A DNA stretch of 64,000 bases from Pampus argenteus. Taxonomy: Eukaryota; Chordata; Actinopteri; Scombriformes; Stromateidae. Positions 29,961-46,760 of the stretch are shown in pieces. Positions within the stretch are counted from its first letter, which is position 1. Every line of letters begins with the position of its first letter. The position numbers and the translations under genes are program-made. Under the pieces are notes generated by a model. It searched no databases and had not been told where the DNA came from. It saw only the letters and a list, made by a program, of their open reading frames with translations. Location: assembly GCA_036937835.1 (NCBI GenBank), contig CM072870.1:21046001-21110000 (forward strand). Reading direction: 5' to 3'.

Positions 29961-32900
29961 GGTTTTTTTTTTATTGGTTACAATAACTCATGGCAACATA
30001 TCAGTTATCACCAAGCCACTGTACAAATACAAAAAAAAGGTCTGGTGTGAAAAAGACTATAAAAATTATTCCATAACAAGTGATTATAATTTCACACAAT
30101 AGCACTGTAAGAGAATTATCATGGCACCAAGTCCCTGGTCTTTAAACTGGCTTAAAAACATAATAAACAATAAATAAAAGAAAAAATAAACAAAATGTCA
30201 GAACAGGTAGGTTGTAGAGTCAATAGGGCAGTGCATTTATTATGTGACGTTGCTGTGGTGACGTAACCAATTCATGTGCTGTGATGTCACTGCATTAGAG
30301 AAAAAAAAACAAAAATAAAAACAACTATTTCACGTTCAGGGACGACATTGAAGGGTCGTGCAAATACAGTCCTCAAAATACATTTTCACATTTGCTCTTT
30401 GAAGTTAGACGTTGGCACTGTGGCTGACAAAAATTAAAATTAAAATACTATTCTGCAAAACATGCGTGAAGTTCCAGGGATTAAAAATAATAATAATAAT
30501 AAAACAAGTCACAGATTCAGGTTTCTGATACTTTGTGTAAAGTTTAGAGAATAAACTGGAGGAGACTTTGGGTAAATACAACAATAATGTGAAATTAAAT
30601 GAAGTCAAGCACCTTTCTGATTAACTAAGATGAGTGAAGTGTTACAACTGGAAACGGTTGCCTGTTGAATTTCACTGCCAGTAATACAGACAACCCCCTT
30701 TTTCAGCTGTTAAGGGCTATGGTGTATATTTGTGTATATATTTTTTAATTATTATTATTTATTCCACACAGCTCATGATGATAGATTTAAAAGGTGAAAA
30801 CAGGGTGGATTTATGGAAATAATTTGAGTAAACAGACTTTTATTTTGCTTTCTGGCGGAGCTAGACGAGATGTTTGATATCATTCCGCCAGCAGCTTATG
30901 TTAGCTTAGCTTAGCTTAGCACAGCACAAATATTGGAAGCAGGTGAATACAGCAGTCTGGTTCAGTTCAAAGATAACTCACATCCAGCCACCTCTGAAGC
31001 TTACTAATTAAAACGTTATATATTGTTTGTTTCATACGTGTAAAAAAAAACAAAAAAACAATATTTCGCCATTTTCAGGGGAATTATGTAACTGACAAGC
31101 TCTTTGAACCTCCGCTGGTTGCCAAGCAACTGGTTTCGGCCAGTAAATAGTCCCACACTTTACTGTCATTTTTACGTTTCAGTTTTTTGTGTGTGTAAGG
31201 ATTAAAACAAACAATGTGTAACATGTTAAATCGTTTGTTTTTAGAGGTACTGGTATGTGGCTAACTGTCTCCCCCCTTTTTCACCTTTGTGCCCTGTTTC
31301 CTCAAAAAAATGTCGAACTACTCCTTTACTGTGAAGTCCATCATATTATCATCTTTATCTGGGCACTCATGAATTAAACTTTAAGGTTTAATAAGCGCTG
31401 CCAACTTAATAACACTTAGGGATATAAATCCTGTTTGATCAAACAGATTGATAAATGGAAAAATCTGGCACTTGAGTAAAGTGAGCTTACATGTTTTTTT
31501 TTGTTTATGTTTTTTTTTTGTTTAGTTTTCAGTTCACAGCTCAGGGTCTGTGGATAACATTGGCACAAATGAAGAACACTTAAGATCTACATGTTATCCA
31601 CATACATCAGCTAATCAACACCCTCCCTCCCGCTTCCCTTCCCAACACTGATATGCAATACATATCACATCCTACACACTTTCATTAAAAGATATTCTCA
31701 GGCTAAAACCTATAACTGTTATTTTTAAACATTCGCTTCGAAAATGGATTCATTAATGCAAAGCCGGGTAGAAGCAGTTAAAACAGGGTTTGTTTTTTTC
31801 TTTTAAAAGGTCACTATAGAGTCACGGTATGCAAAAGAGGGGCTGATCGAACCTTAATAAATACTACAAACTGCACGGTAGTAAGTAGAAAGCAGACTTG
31901 TATAAAAAAGTGATGTAAAACGTTGGCTTCAAGAAGCTTTATGGACTTGCATGTCATGGTGGTGGTTTTCTGTAAGCATGCTCTTTTTTTTTTTTTTTTT
32001 TTTTTAGTGTTTTCACTAGTATCAGAATGTGCTTCTATTGGAAATAAAATTTGCAATATTTCTTATTGATCGTTGTGTAAAAAGGAATAGTAAAAGAGGA
32101 AAACATTACTGTAGTCGACGCTTATATTACCTTCTATTATGAGTGGTGTCATAAGGCAGAATGGAGACGCAGTGCCACATCTCACGGGGCACAAACCCTC
32201 CTCATCCAGCCCATGTGGGTCAAATGTGTTTATTTAGAGAGAGGCACCTGAGACAGCTGACGATAGGTCCAACTCACACACACCTAATGTGTATTAAAAA
32301 TTAGGCCTTTAAAGGGGAAAAAAAAAAAAAAAAAAAGGAAGATGCATGATGAGAAAATACTCAAAATCAGAAGTACCACTTCTATGTGTAAATAAGTCAC
32401 GTGTTCTCGATGGTTAACGTTTGCACGACAGTTTGTGAGTGTGTTTCTAGCTCTCTACTAAGTGTACATTTCTGTCTACTGAGTGTACTTTCTTCACTAG
32501 CAATATTTAACAGTTCATAACTTTTTTTTTTTTTTTGGTGAGGAGAGAAAGTAATCACTGAAAGTGTTAAACCTTTTTTTTCTTCCGGCTTGCGGTGCCG
32601 CCGGTGTGACTTTGAATCGGTGAACACGAGTTCAGTTCCATGTCGTCACCCAGCTCACGCCCCGCTGACAACAAAAAGGACTCATTGATCCTTCTTTTTC
32701 TTTTTATAAACCAAAACAAAAAAAGTTAAAAATGACATGGTTGAGCTGTGGCAGACATCTTTCTCTCTCCCTCCAGCTTTTGTTCAGTCCTCAGAAGCCG
32801 CTGACAGAGTCTCTGCAGTCCTTTATAGTCCTGGCATGAAGCCACTGCTCCTTTAATATCCTCCCATTTGTCCACACAGGCCTCTGTGTCTTTTACATGC

Positions 32901-34206
32901 TCTCAGGTAGAGGACGTGTCTCTCTTTCCCTCCATCGGCATCATTTATACGAGCAACTTGAGATCCTCGTCTCAACTTTAAGGAGGAGAGTGGATGCATT
33001 AAGCCACAGGAGACGTGGGAGATATTATGATACGAAACCTCTGTTCACTGGGTTATCAATCAGGTCACACAGATGTTGATTGGCATGAAATGGCTGTGAT
33101 CCAATCATATGAAACCACAGTCCACTTGAATATGGGCCAACGCACTCCAATAACAATGTTTTCTATCTTACGCTAAAATTCACCAGAAATCCAGATTAAA
33201 AACATAATTCACCTCTTGTTGGTTTTGAACCGGGGTGGTTTTTGTTTAAAACATAAAAATCACCATCATAGCCGTCATCCATATGAACGCATTAGTAGGT
33301 ACAAGATGTGTGAGTTGTGCCTGCTGCTTGTGACCACAATACACACAAACACACGGATTCAAATGAAGAAAGTGAATTTAGTTGGAAAAAATCAAATTGT
33401 CGCAAATTGTTTTTCTTACTTGTTATATATCGTCTTTTGTCTTTTTATGAGCAGACTTAACTAAATCAGCAAATACCAGACATTAAAAGGAGATGTAAAA
33501 GTAAAATTATATTTTTATGTCTGAATTGTCTGATCTGGTATTCACACTGGATGAAACTAATGGTTCAGATTGTTATTTTACCCAGGTCTAGCATTATGTT
33601 GTGTAGTAATGTGAATATGTACATGTGGAATAAAACATAAAACCCCCAAAATCATAAAAAAAAAAAAATCAAGGGTGGCAAATAAACTACAAAAATATAT
33701 ACATACACATTATATATGCATATATGATGCATATATACACACATAATGCTATACTGTCTTATATATTTATTTACATATTACACACTGACGGTCATCTTGC
33801 TTGTTGTTGTCAAGGTAACAGGTGCTCTTTATCGGCCCCTAGAAGAAAACTGGTATAAGGGCGAAATCTTCAAAAATCATTTTTCCTTCAACTCATCTCT
33901 TATTTATTTTTTGATTGGACAACTCTAGTGAAAATATTCTTATTTTTGTTTCTGCCTAATAGGTGGGTGGGGAAAAAAAAAAAAAAAAAAACATCACTTG
34001 GTAAGGTAGAAAGAGTTTCTCACAGGTCGCCAGCGGACAGAGGAGGTTTTGGGGGTGAGTTGAGTGGATTTCAGCTGACACAGTGTACACCCTCTTCAGG
34101 TTCGGATCAGCGGATGAGTCGGGATACGTTGGGAAGAGGAGGGGGGGGGGGGTCGCGGCAAGGAAGCTGGTGGGCAGTGATTGAGTACGACAGGGAAGAG
34201 GTTTGT
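29961..34206 (-). other. gnb4: gnb4 3' UTR (long, extent inferred)
   Basis: No other gene lies between the gnb4 stop (34207) and mfn1's end. The best-placed distal AATAAA on the minus strand is at 29970-29975, next to an A-rich tract. Human GNB4 also has a multi-kilobase 3' UTR, as I recall. Many internal TTTATT sites exist, so shorter forms are possible. The region includes a palindromic repeat at about 30815-31326. Confidence 0.5.
30815..31326. mobile_element. Foldback MITE-like element with GTTAGCTTAGC motif
   Basis: The left half (TTGCTTTCTGGCGGAGCTAG; TTAGCTTAGCTTAGC; ACCTCTGAAGCTTACTAATT; CGTTATATATTGTTTGTTTC) reappears as an approximate reverse complement in the right half (AAACAAACAATGTGTAACAT; TTTAGAGGTACTGGTATGTG; CCCTGTTTCC). 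The right end (AAAAAATGTCGAACTACTCC) matches a fragment at 55322-55378. This is the pattern of an inverted-repeat non-autonomous element widespread in spiny-rayed fish. Confidence 0.6.
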
Positions 34207-38688
<4,482 letters not shown>

Positions 38689-38746
38689 TGTCCCTCAGAT
38701 ATGTTCAGGCCAAACTCCACTCAAGAGCACCGACACACGTGTCCCG

Positions 38747-38786
<40 letters not shown>

Positions 38787-38821
38787 ACACATACGCACAC
38801 ACAGACTTTACCAGCCGACAC
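38689..38821 (-). other. gnb4: gnb4 5' UTR part of coding exon 1
   Basis: A splice acceptor (GTCTTGCAG) at 38822-38824 starts an exon that continues without break into the ATG at 38688. The UTR contains TG dinucleotide arrays (about 38745-38785 on plus as CA). Confidence 0.55.
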
Positions 38822-39699
38822 CTGCAAGACAAGACAGAGAGACAGAAATACGATAAGTTCAACAGGCGGACGGAAGAAGAAGAAGAAGAAGAAGAAGAAG
38901 CACTTCCATCAAACGTCCTGTCTGGGTTCAGACCAAAGAGGAGGGTGCAGCGGAGGGTGAGGACGGGTGGGGCCGGGCAGGGCCGGGCGGGTGGCCTGAC
39001 TCTTCAAACACCCCCCAGTCTGGTTCAAAAGGCCATCTGAGCCGAGCTCTGACCTTTCCTGACTCAATCAGCCTTTTGTGTTGTTGCAGTGCGCTATTTG
39101 CTCGGCCCGCCCCAAAGAGCTCAGAACGTGTGTGTGTGTGTGTGTGTGTTGGGCAGCTCCTGATGGTTTATTAGACAATATGTCCAAGTGAGAAAGAGAA
39201 CATATGTGTGTACATGTATGCGTGTGTGTGTACTTGATGTGGGCGTTTATTTAACTGTGCGTCTGTCAGACTGAGCATCTGTGCGTGTGAGTTGCCACTT
39301 CCTTCACCTCGGGGAGCCTGAATGTGGGTCACAAAGCACTTAAACACTCCTCAGAAATGTTTGGACTGCACCACCCCCCCACCCCACACCCCCACCCTGC
39401 ACCTCCTCATTTTCCAGGCTGTTTTACAGGCTGCTGTCCAGAAGTCAAACCCTCCAAGATTAAATTTTCAGTTCCATTTTCTATAATTCAACAATTAGAG
39501 TCCAGCCCTTCCTCTCCACAGGAAATCATGTTAATGTAAAGAGGATGTTTGTGCTTCCTTTTTCTTTTATTTTTTATTTTTTTGCAGAGGTTTTAAAATC
39601 ACCGCTTGTCACACATGTGGACCACTTACTTTCTCATCACAAAAAGAAAAAGAAAAAGCAGTGTTTTACACACACCTAAGACAGTAATTGGACATGGAT

Positions 39700-40000
39700 G
39701 CTGCTCACATTCATCTCAATAGAAAGCCGTTCTTTCTGATTCCCGTTTCAACCGTTGTGCTCATCGTGGACTCTTGTCTCTGCCGAGGAGCTCTTTGACA
39801 GTAACGAGGCCTCAGAGGCAGCGGCCGTTGCAACGCTTTCAAGCTGCCCAGCGGTGACGTCACTCTCTCCTTCGGCTGACGCAACCCTCCCTGAAGAGAG
39901 GCTCTGAGCGTCAGCGCGCCTGTGATGTGGTAGCTGCTATTATACTGTATGCCTCTGAAATCTGCCACGTCACACTGAGTGCCTCATGGTCGACCCAAAC
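39700..40000. promoter_or_regulatory. GC-richer segment with a CRE in gnb4 intron 1
   Basis: A GC-richer patch holds a full cAMP response element palindrome TGACGTCA at 39855-39862, a second TGACGC half-site at about 39879 and GCGTCAGCGCGCC. It has no recognisable exon. It could be an intronic enhancer or alternative promoter; this is inference. Confidence 0.35.
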
Positions 40001-42384
40001 ACCCGGCACGACCTTCTGTGCTCGTCTAAATATTTTCAAGCGATATTTTTCAGCTTGAGGCGGGTGTCGTGAAATCCGACGGGGCACGCAAGAGGGATGA
40101 GGCGGGGAAACGACGCAGGTGTGATGGAGGATGATGATGTCGAAACGCGTGTGTTTGTGTGCTTCCCCGTCATTAGCTGCTAAATCTGTGGTTTTAAAAA
40201 GGCATTAATTTGTGGGAGTGGCACCTGAATTCCTGTCTTGCTCACATGTGGACACGAAATATTAGTCAGTCATTTAGAAACCAAAACAAAAGAAAGTCAG
40301 AAAAAACAGGGTGATATGATGAAGTTTTCCTTTCACAATGCACTTGTGAACCTCAGTGAGAAGTTGTTTTTTCTCCTGTTATGTGACTTTGAATCATGCA
40401 GTCACAGCCAGGCCCAGAGCGTGGCACAGGCTCGGGGGCGACAAAGGCGGAGCTGTGTGTTGGAGCGGCCTATTGTTTAGTATGTGGCTGCCAGCTACAG
40501 CAGATAGTGCAGCTTGGCACCATGGCTGCAGAGTCTCTGTGGGGTTTACGGTCCGGCTATGAGACGCCACAGCTCCGTCGTACCGACACCAACCGACCAG
40601 TTCATCCACCGTGTCTGAACAGGGAACAACAGGCATAAAGTCCTGTGTATGCACAACAAAGCAGAAATATGCACACACAGTCTTTGCATCAGAAATTTAT
40701 AAAAGCACAAAATCAGGTTGCTTTAATATTAAGTACAATATTTAAGCTTTTACTATTTGCTCAGCAGTTTTAATCCAAATTAACACAGACTGTAAAACAC
40801 ACTGTGTTTTATCAACTGTGACACACTGACAAACTTTCACTTTCATTTTTCTACCGGAGAGAAACAAACAGAGAAGAGGAGGAGGAAGGTCACCGTCAGG
40901 GTTCCCATAATGCAACTTGGTCACAACACATTTATTACAGGGGACTCTGTCCCGTCAGCGTGACAGTTCATGTTCAGCCATGACAGGAAAGGCAGCAGCT
41001 CCGAGGATTCGATTCACATCAAACCAAACATGAAAGAAGTCATCGTGTTTTGTGTTGGACGTCGTCAGTCTGGTAGAAATAATACTAAATAAAAGCTGCA
41101 GCTGCAGCCGGACCGGCAGCACCACAGGGACCCATCATCATGAAATAGTCAGGAAGTTAAAGAATTAACGTGACAAACAGCCAAGTCTGAACACATTCCT
41201 GCACCGCGGTCCACCGCCAACACGTCACGCTGGTTTTATGTACGTTTATTATTATCAAAATTACAACTCAGTCAGTTGAACGCATGTATTTTACTTCCAT
41301 AACTGGATAATTATAAAATCTTTAGAAACGTGCGGCGCTTTATGTACAAATTTAGACATTTTGCTTGAATATTTAAACAGGTTTGTTCTGGCGTGTGTTG
41401 AATTAGTGATAAACGTACCATCCATCTCGTTAACGGTGTACATTTTAAATTTATGATAACCGCCGCTGAAAGATGCAGATGCTTAACAATTCATCAGATG
41501 ACTCAGTCTGATGGGTTTTTTTTTTTAATGAATGAGGAAAATAAGCAGGAAACTCACTCAGGTGTGGTGTGTAAAAGTGAAATCTGGAGGCATTTTACTC
41601 CACCAGGTGTAAACCTGTTCAGGTAAACCACTGACTATTCCAAATATCCAGAGAATGGAGGAAATACCTGGTGAGTTTCCAGTAAGGTGAGAGGACACGT
41701 CTTCCTTCACGAGTATTTATAACAAAATACAAAATATATCTGCTATGAAAAAAATCACCTAAACTCCATGGAGGCGTATTGATCTCAACAGACGGGAACA
41801 CGTGATTAAATGTGTGATGACTGTTTGACCTACTTTGATGGCTGTTTCACCCCACCTACACCGGACAGATACACAATTACACATAACGCAGTCATACATC
41901 ACTCATAATGAAACTTGCCTACACAAAAACAAAAACAACAAAACATTTCTAAAGACAAATTTGAATCTGCGTTGGAGCAAGTAAACATCCAGGTGTTATT
42001 TTACAGGTAGCACAGGTTCAGTGAGGTGTGGTATAGATTTGGTAAAATACAGCGTAACCACGACGACGAGTCCAAACATGCAGACGCCACGGTTCACTGA
42101 TGGTGGTTGAAATCAATACAACAAGCGTAAAAAAAACATAAACTGCAATCAGAATAAATTTATTTGGAGGTTTCTCAATACGATAACTGGATCATAATAT
42201 TGATATATTGATATATTATCGTCCAGCCCTGCAGTATAATGACTGACTTTAACACTGAAGATGACATACTGCAAAAACAATTATTCATAATATTGATTAA
42301 CCTAATCATGTCGTCTATAATGTATATATAAATGTCATGTTTCAAACTGCTTGTCTTTAAAATGACATAAAACTGGACTTAACT

Positions 42385-42640
42385 TGATGACTGTATTACA
42401 CAACTGATCGATTATCACATATTGATGAGTAATCTTCTGTTGGTTAGCAAATCAATGAATCATCCAACAGTTTCAGCTCCATAAGACGACATATTATCAT
42501 AAACTTTGTTACCAGATTGTGAAATATTTTACAATGTTGGGGGTTTTTTTTTTCCTTATTTTAAAAACTCATCTAACAATCTGTTGATTATTGATCTCCA
42601 TTAAACGATTAGTTGATCAATCGATCATCCTCAACAGATT
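42385..42640. repeat. GATTAATC-type interspersed repeat fragments
   Basis: ACTGATCGATTATCACATAT, CAATGAATCATCCAACAGTT and AACGATTAGTTGATCAATCG resemble the terminal parts of the same family listed at 1404, 44190, 51985 and 54805. Confidence 0.5.
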
Positions 42641-42905
42641 TGTTTTATTCGAAAAAAAAAAAAAATTTCAGTTTATTGATTATAAAAACTGGACTTGACT
42701 TTTGACCAATGATCAAAACAGTTTAATTTAATAACTGACTGATGGACTAATTATTACAGCTGATAACTTATTTGAATATAAATGTGACTATGAGATATAA
42801 TCACCTTTAAATATTTATCAAATAGGCATATTATTATTATTATTTAATAAAAAGACAAATACAACCAGACTGACAATTAACATGATTAAACTTTATACTG
42901 ACAAC

Positions 42906-42945
42906 AAACAAAACAAAACAAAACAAAACAAAACAAAACAAAACA
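42906..42945. repeat. (AAAAC)8 pentanucleotide microsatellite
   Basis: A near-perfect array of AAAAC units in gnb4 intron 1. Confidence 0.9.
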
Positions 42946-43401
42946 ACAAACTGACTGACTGTCAACACAGGAAACCTTCAGCTACAATAAGAAACTGTGG
43001 AAATTATAAAATATGTATCTGCATTTAACAGACATTTATATGCAGGGATAAAATGTGAAAATGAGTGGATGTAAATGGGCTCAGATGGATGTGTTGGTGA
43101 AAGGTTTTTGGCCCTATATTTCCGCCTGAGAGTCATTTGACAGCCTGTTAAAAAAAAGGCCGCGTTTGGACAGCAGTGAATCTTGGCTCGGAGGGAGAAA
43201 AAAGCAGCACTGAGGCTGAATAACTGTTAGCTCAGGAACAGTTATGTCAACAGCTTGGTGGCTGCTAACAGCACCGTGGTTATGGTGTTTCAAGCTTATT
43301 TTATAACACTTCAACCTCAATATAAAAGCCGTGGGCAAAGCAGGAAATAGCCCCTAAAAAAAAAGGCACCAAAATATTAAAGAGTGACAACACGTCTTTA
43401 C

Positions 43402-43500
43402 CTGAAACTGAGGCTTTCTGGGTCTGTCCGTAGCGTCCAAACACAGTCTGCGTCTCACTGGTCGGTTTTCACAAGACAACCATGGTCCCAGCTGTGAGAG
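43402..43500 (-). promoter_or_regulatory. gnb4: gnb4 non-coding first exon and promoter side
   Basis: A donor (TTTCAG|GTAAAG) at 43402 ends a candidate first exon. The sequence upstream (43500-43700) is CG-containing (CGCGAAAGGGGTGCGCGG). The start site is not resolved. Confidence 0.4.
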
Positions 43501-44189
43501 AAACGGTGAAAAAAAAAAAGGAGCCGTTTTAATATTTAAAATGATTTAATCGGTTTTGGCGGCTCAGAAACGAGCGCAAACTCGGGTCGGATTTGACTAA
43601 AAAAAAAAATAAAAAAAATTTTTTTCACCAAGCAAGCTAATCACCACACCCATGAAAGTGGGAACATAGCAACAGCCTCCCGCGAAAGGGGTGCGCGGTA
43701 ATCAACACTGTCATAGTTTTATATGTTTCTAACAAGTGTAACACGTTATAAAACAGAAATTATTTATTAAATTTAATTATATATACGTTATGGTACATAA
43801 TTTACTCAGTAATAATATTTCTTCACGCTTAACTAATACGTCTGTAATTAGTTGTGTCACCCGCAGGCAAAATGGTACAGTCCGTCAGCCCCCTCAACAA
43901 AAAGGAACCGACTGGGATACAGGAAACAGATATTAAACCTATAAAAGCGTGAAACAGGAGTGATTCAAAAGGATTTCACCTCGGTTTTATTATAAATTAC
44001 TGTCTGAAAAATCAGGAGAAGCTTTAAAAAAAACTCAATTATCATATATTATTAAAGCTGGAGCTGAGGAAAGTACAGTATGTGTAGTTTACTCTATGAA
44101 TCTGTCACTAATTGTACCATGTGACCTGTCAGCATTATTGATTTGTTATGTTATTGTCATTCATATATATATATATACTTTATTTTTAT

Positions 44190-44570
44190 GTGCTAAAAAT
44201 GCTGCAAGATTTTTGATAATCAGTCAAAAATGTCTTTATTTATTTGGTTGCAGCTTCTCAAATATTCTTTGTTTTTATCTTTTTTTGAACTGTTGACAAG
44301 TAACTAATATTTAACACCTAAAGCAATCAATTAATCAACAGATGAATCAATAATAAAAATAATCATTCACAGGTGAAATTACTATTACTATTTTATCGTC
44401 AATCAACCATCAAACTCAACTGTAAATATTTTAGTAATTTTTTTTGATTTTTGAACTATTGGTCAAAACAATACATTTCAAGATGTCACCAAGGAATCTG
44501 AGATTTGTTCATTTGCACAGATAATTGAGAAAAAAAATAATCAATACAGAAAATACTTGTTAGATTCGAC
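44190..44570. repeat. GATTAATC-type interspersed repeat
   Basis: GCAGCTTCTCAAATATTCTT, TTTTGAACTATTGGTCAAAA and CATTTCAAGATGTCACCAAG occur in the order of a familiar teleost element. The segment GCAATCAATTAATCAACAGA belongs to its terminal part. The GCTTCTCAAAT motif is shared with 29050-29248. Confidence 0.6.
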
Positions 44571-44754
44571 CTTAATATGATAATAAAAGATAATCTTATT
44601 TTACCAATTTACGTGAAATCAATAGAATTTACTACGGTTTTTTTTGTTAATACTATTGAAGCTTATTTCATAAATAAATAAAAAAAACTAAGAAATTGCC
44701 AAAATTAAACCTTAACGCTGTAAGATTTGGAGACAGCTGTGCCAAGTCTCAGCC

Positions 44755-45115
44755 CTGCAAACACCACGGTTGGCTGCGGTGGGCTCATTGAAAAGCATCT
44801 CTCTCCATTAGGACAGGATGAATTTTTAATGGGGCCAATGAAAGGGAGCGGTGGGATAGGCGTTTCCATATCTCTGCACGAGCCATAATCAATGGAGGGA
44901 AGATGAAAGTCGCCCAGCCCTTGGTTTCCTTTCCGAGTGGCATGGGGTCAGATTAAGTCTAATTGAATTCACACACAGCAGTCGTTTAGGTGTGTCACAC
45001 CAATTTCCCCCCCAAACACATTATGAGGATTAGGATTAACATGATAGCATGGACATATGTTGTGGATGGTTTGTCATTAGTGCAGCCGGGGATTATGTTT
45101 TTCTTTTAATGATAT
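44755..45115. promoter_or_regulatory. Candidate conserved non-coding element
   Basis: A balanced-composition, repeat-free block in an AT-rich setting. It contains ATTTTTAATGG, CCATAATCAATGG, two adjacent GGATTA motifs (45027-45032 and 45033-45038, Otx/Pitx type) and GTCATTAGTG. The texture resembles vertebrate conserved enhancers. Conservation itself cannot be tested here. Confidence 0.35.
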
Positions 45116-45639
45116 TATTGCAGCCTGGCAATTATTATTATAATTAAATTATTAAAATACAGCCTTTAAATGAGAAATATTTAACTATACTATGGTTTTA
45201 ATAGGACTAAATATCCTTTATATTCTGGAGAAGTTGGGTGATACAGACAAAATCATAACCACAAATCTTCTCTCACACAAAAAAAACCCTGAAATGTTCA
45301 CAATAAGCAGGATATCCGAATGGTTTTCACAGTTATTTCTAAACGTTTAGCATGATGTATGAACAGTGACACATTAAAACAAGACATGGCAACAACCTGA
45401 GGATGACGTAATCTTCGGTCACCCGCAGCTTTCCGTCAGGTCATGTCTGATGTTGCCCAACAAATTTACAATAAATCATAAAAAACTGCGGTGCAACTAT
45501 GGTTATAATTATAGTCATAGATGTTGCGTGTGGGAGCGCTTAAAACTCAGATATAAAATGCTGCATCTGAAGGAGTCAACGCTTTGCTTTCTGCCTCTTT
45601 GTCACCAAAAAGACAAGAATTCATTAGCCAGCTGAGAAT

Positions 45640-45820
45640 CAGAGTCAGGGTGTCCAAAAAGCACATCCTTGACCAATCAGGTCTCTTGGCCCATTGCTTG
45701 GCAACCAAAAGGAGAGGGAGGGAGCAAATTGACACTACAAAAATAGCACATCAATAGCCTGGTGTCTGGAAAAAAAAAGGAAGACACACATGTTGGTGAG
45801 GCTATAAATAGTCTCCTGGA
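45640..45820. promoter_or_regulatory. Candidate element with NF-Y, RFX-like and MEF2 motifs
   Basis: On the minus strand GTTGCCAAGCAAT (45693-45705) is one base from an RFX X-box. CTGATTGGTC (45672-45681) is a Y-box/NF-Y site. CTATAAATAG at 45802-45811 fits the MEF2 consensus and also a TATA box. Confidence 0.35.
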
Positions 45821-46519
45821 GAAAGGAACAGGTATCGTGTACAGTATTGAAACTGAACTGTTGCCTACATATGAGACATTTTTGCATCAATGCAAATCCA
45901 GCATGGATCGTGCGCAGTAATGGGTGTCAGGGTACAGTAACAGTCGGGCAGCTGGATGAAATGATTTGAATGTGAGGGTAGTTTTAGGACCTCATAATAT
46001 CTATTTCTTTACTGGTTGAAAAAATATCCCAAATCTAACAACAGGTTCGTCTTTGTGTGCAGTCATTTTTCTTCCTTCTCTGCCATCGGATGCTTTGCAT
46101 AGATGCAAAATGATTATGGCACCTGCTGCAATAATACATTTGAATTGACTATAACAGTACAATAATGTACATGGGCCAGTTTGCGTGCCAGGGGGAATTT
46201 ATGGTTTAATGGAGTACATGACATCTCATAATTACATCCTCATATTGGTTAGGGCTTTCACGACGAGCAGCGTGCTGTAACTAGTCTTCACATATTATCT
46301 GATCACTACAATATCATGTCGGCTTGAATCTTTTGTGTAATGGAGGAGTCAAAAATAGATCTATCACATCCAATTCAGTTTCACAGAACTGCTCAAAAAT
46401 CAGCCTGATACGTGGGGTGATGGAATCAAGTGGAGATAATGAGACGTCAATCCGAAGCAGCTTCTCGCTGCTTATTTTTATCCACAAGTTCCCCCTTTAT
46501 TTTTTTTATTTTTTTTGCC

Positions 46520-46760
46520 CACATGTGGTGACACACCCCGATGACCTCCATGTAATACTTCCACTTTATCAAAGGCAATTAAAAGGTGTAGCAACAGTAG
46601 AACCTTAAAAGGCTTTATCGGGTCCGTCTTATCCACCAGACATCTCCCGGGGAGGCTGGCCGTTGCCAGGGTAACCCTCACAAATGGCAACTGACGTCAA
46701 GAAGGTAGGAGAAATACCAGGGAGAGCCAGAGCTGCTATGCATAATGGATTATTGAAAAA
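46520..46760. promoter_or_regulatory. Candidate element with a perfect RFX X-box and homeodomain dimer site
   Basis: GTTGCCAGGGTAAC at 46662-46675 matches the X-box consensus GTNRCC-N(0-3)-RGYAAC exactly. TAATGGATTA at 46743-46752 is a palindromic paired-type homeodomain dimer site. TGACGTCA-like TGACGTCAAG lies at 46692-46701. Confidence 0.4.

Larger units (their letters stand above)
38822..43401 (-). other. gnb4: gnb4 intron 1 (4.6 kb)
   Basis: The intron runs between the non-coding first exon (donor at 43401) and the ATG exon. Apart from the CRE segment, it contains a (AAAAC)n tract at 42906-42945 and repeat fragments near 42170-42232 and 42385-42640. No other gene was seen. Confidence 0.6.

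Noticed and set aside
45802..45811. TATA box of a new gene
   Set aside because: No exon, open frame or splice pattern follows on the plus strand. Kept only as a motif in a candidate regulatory element.
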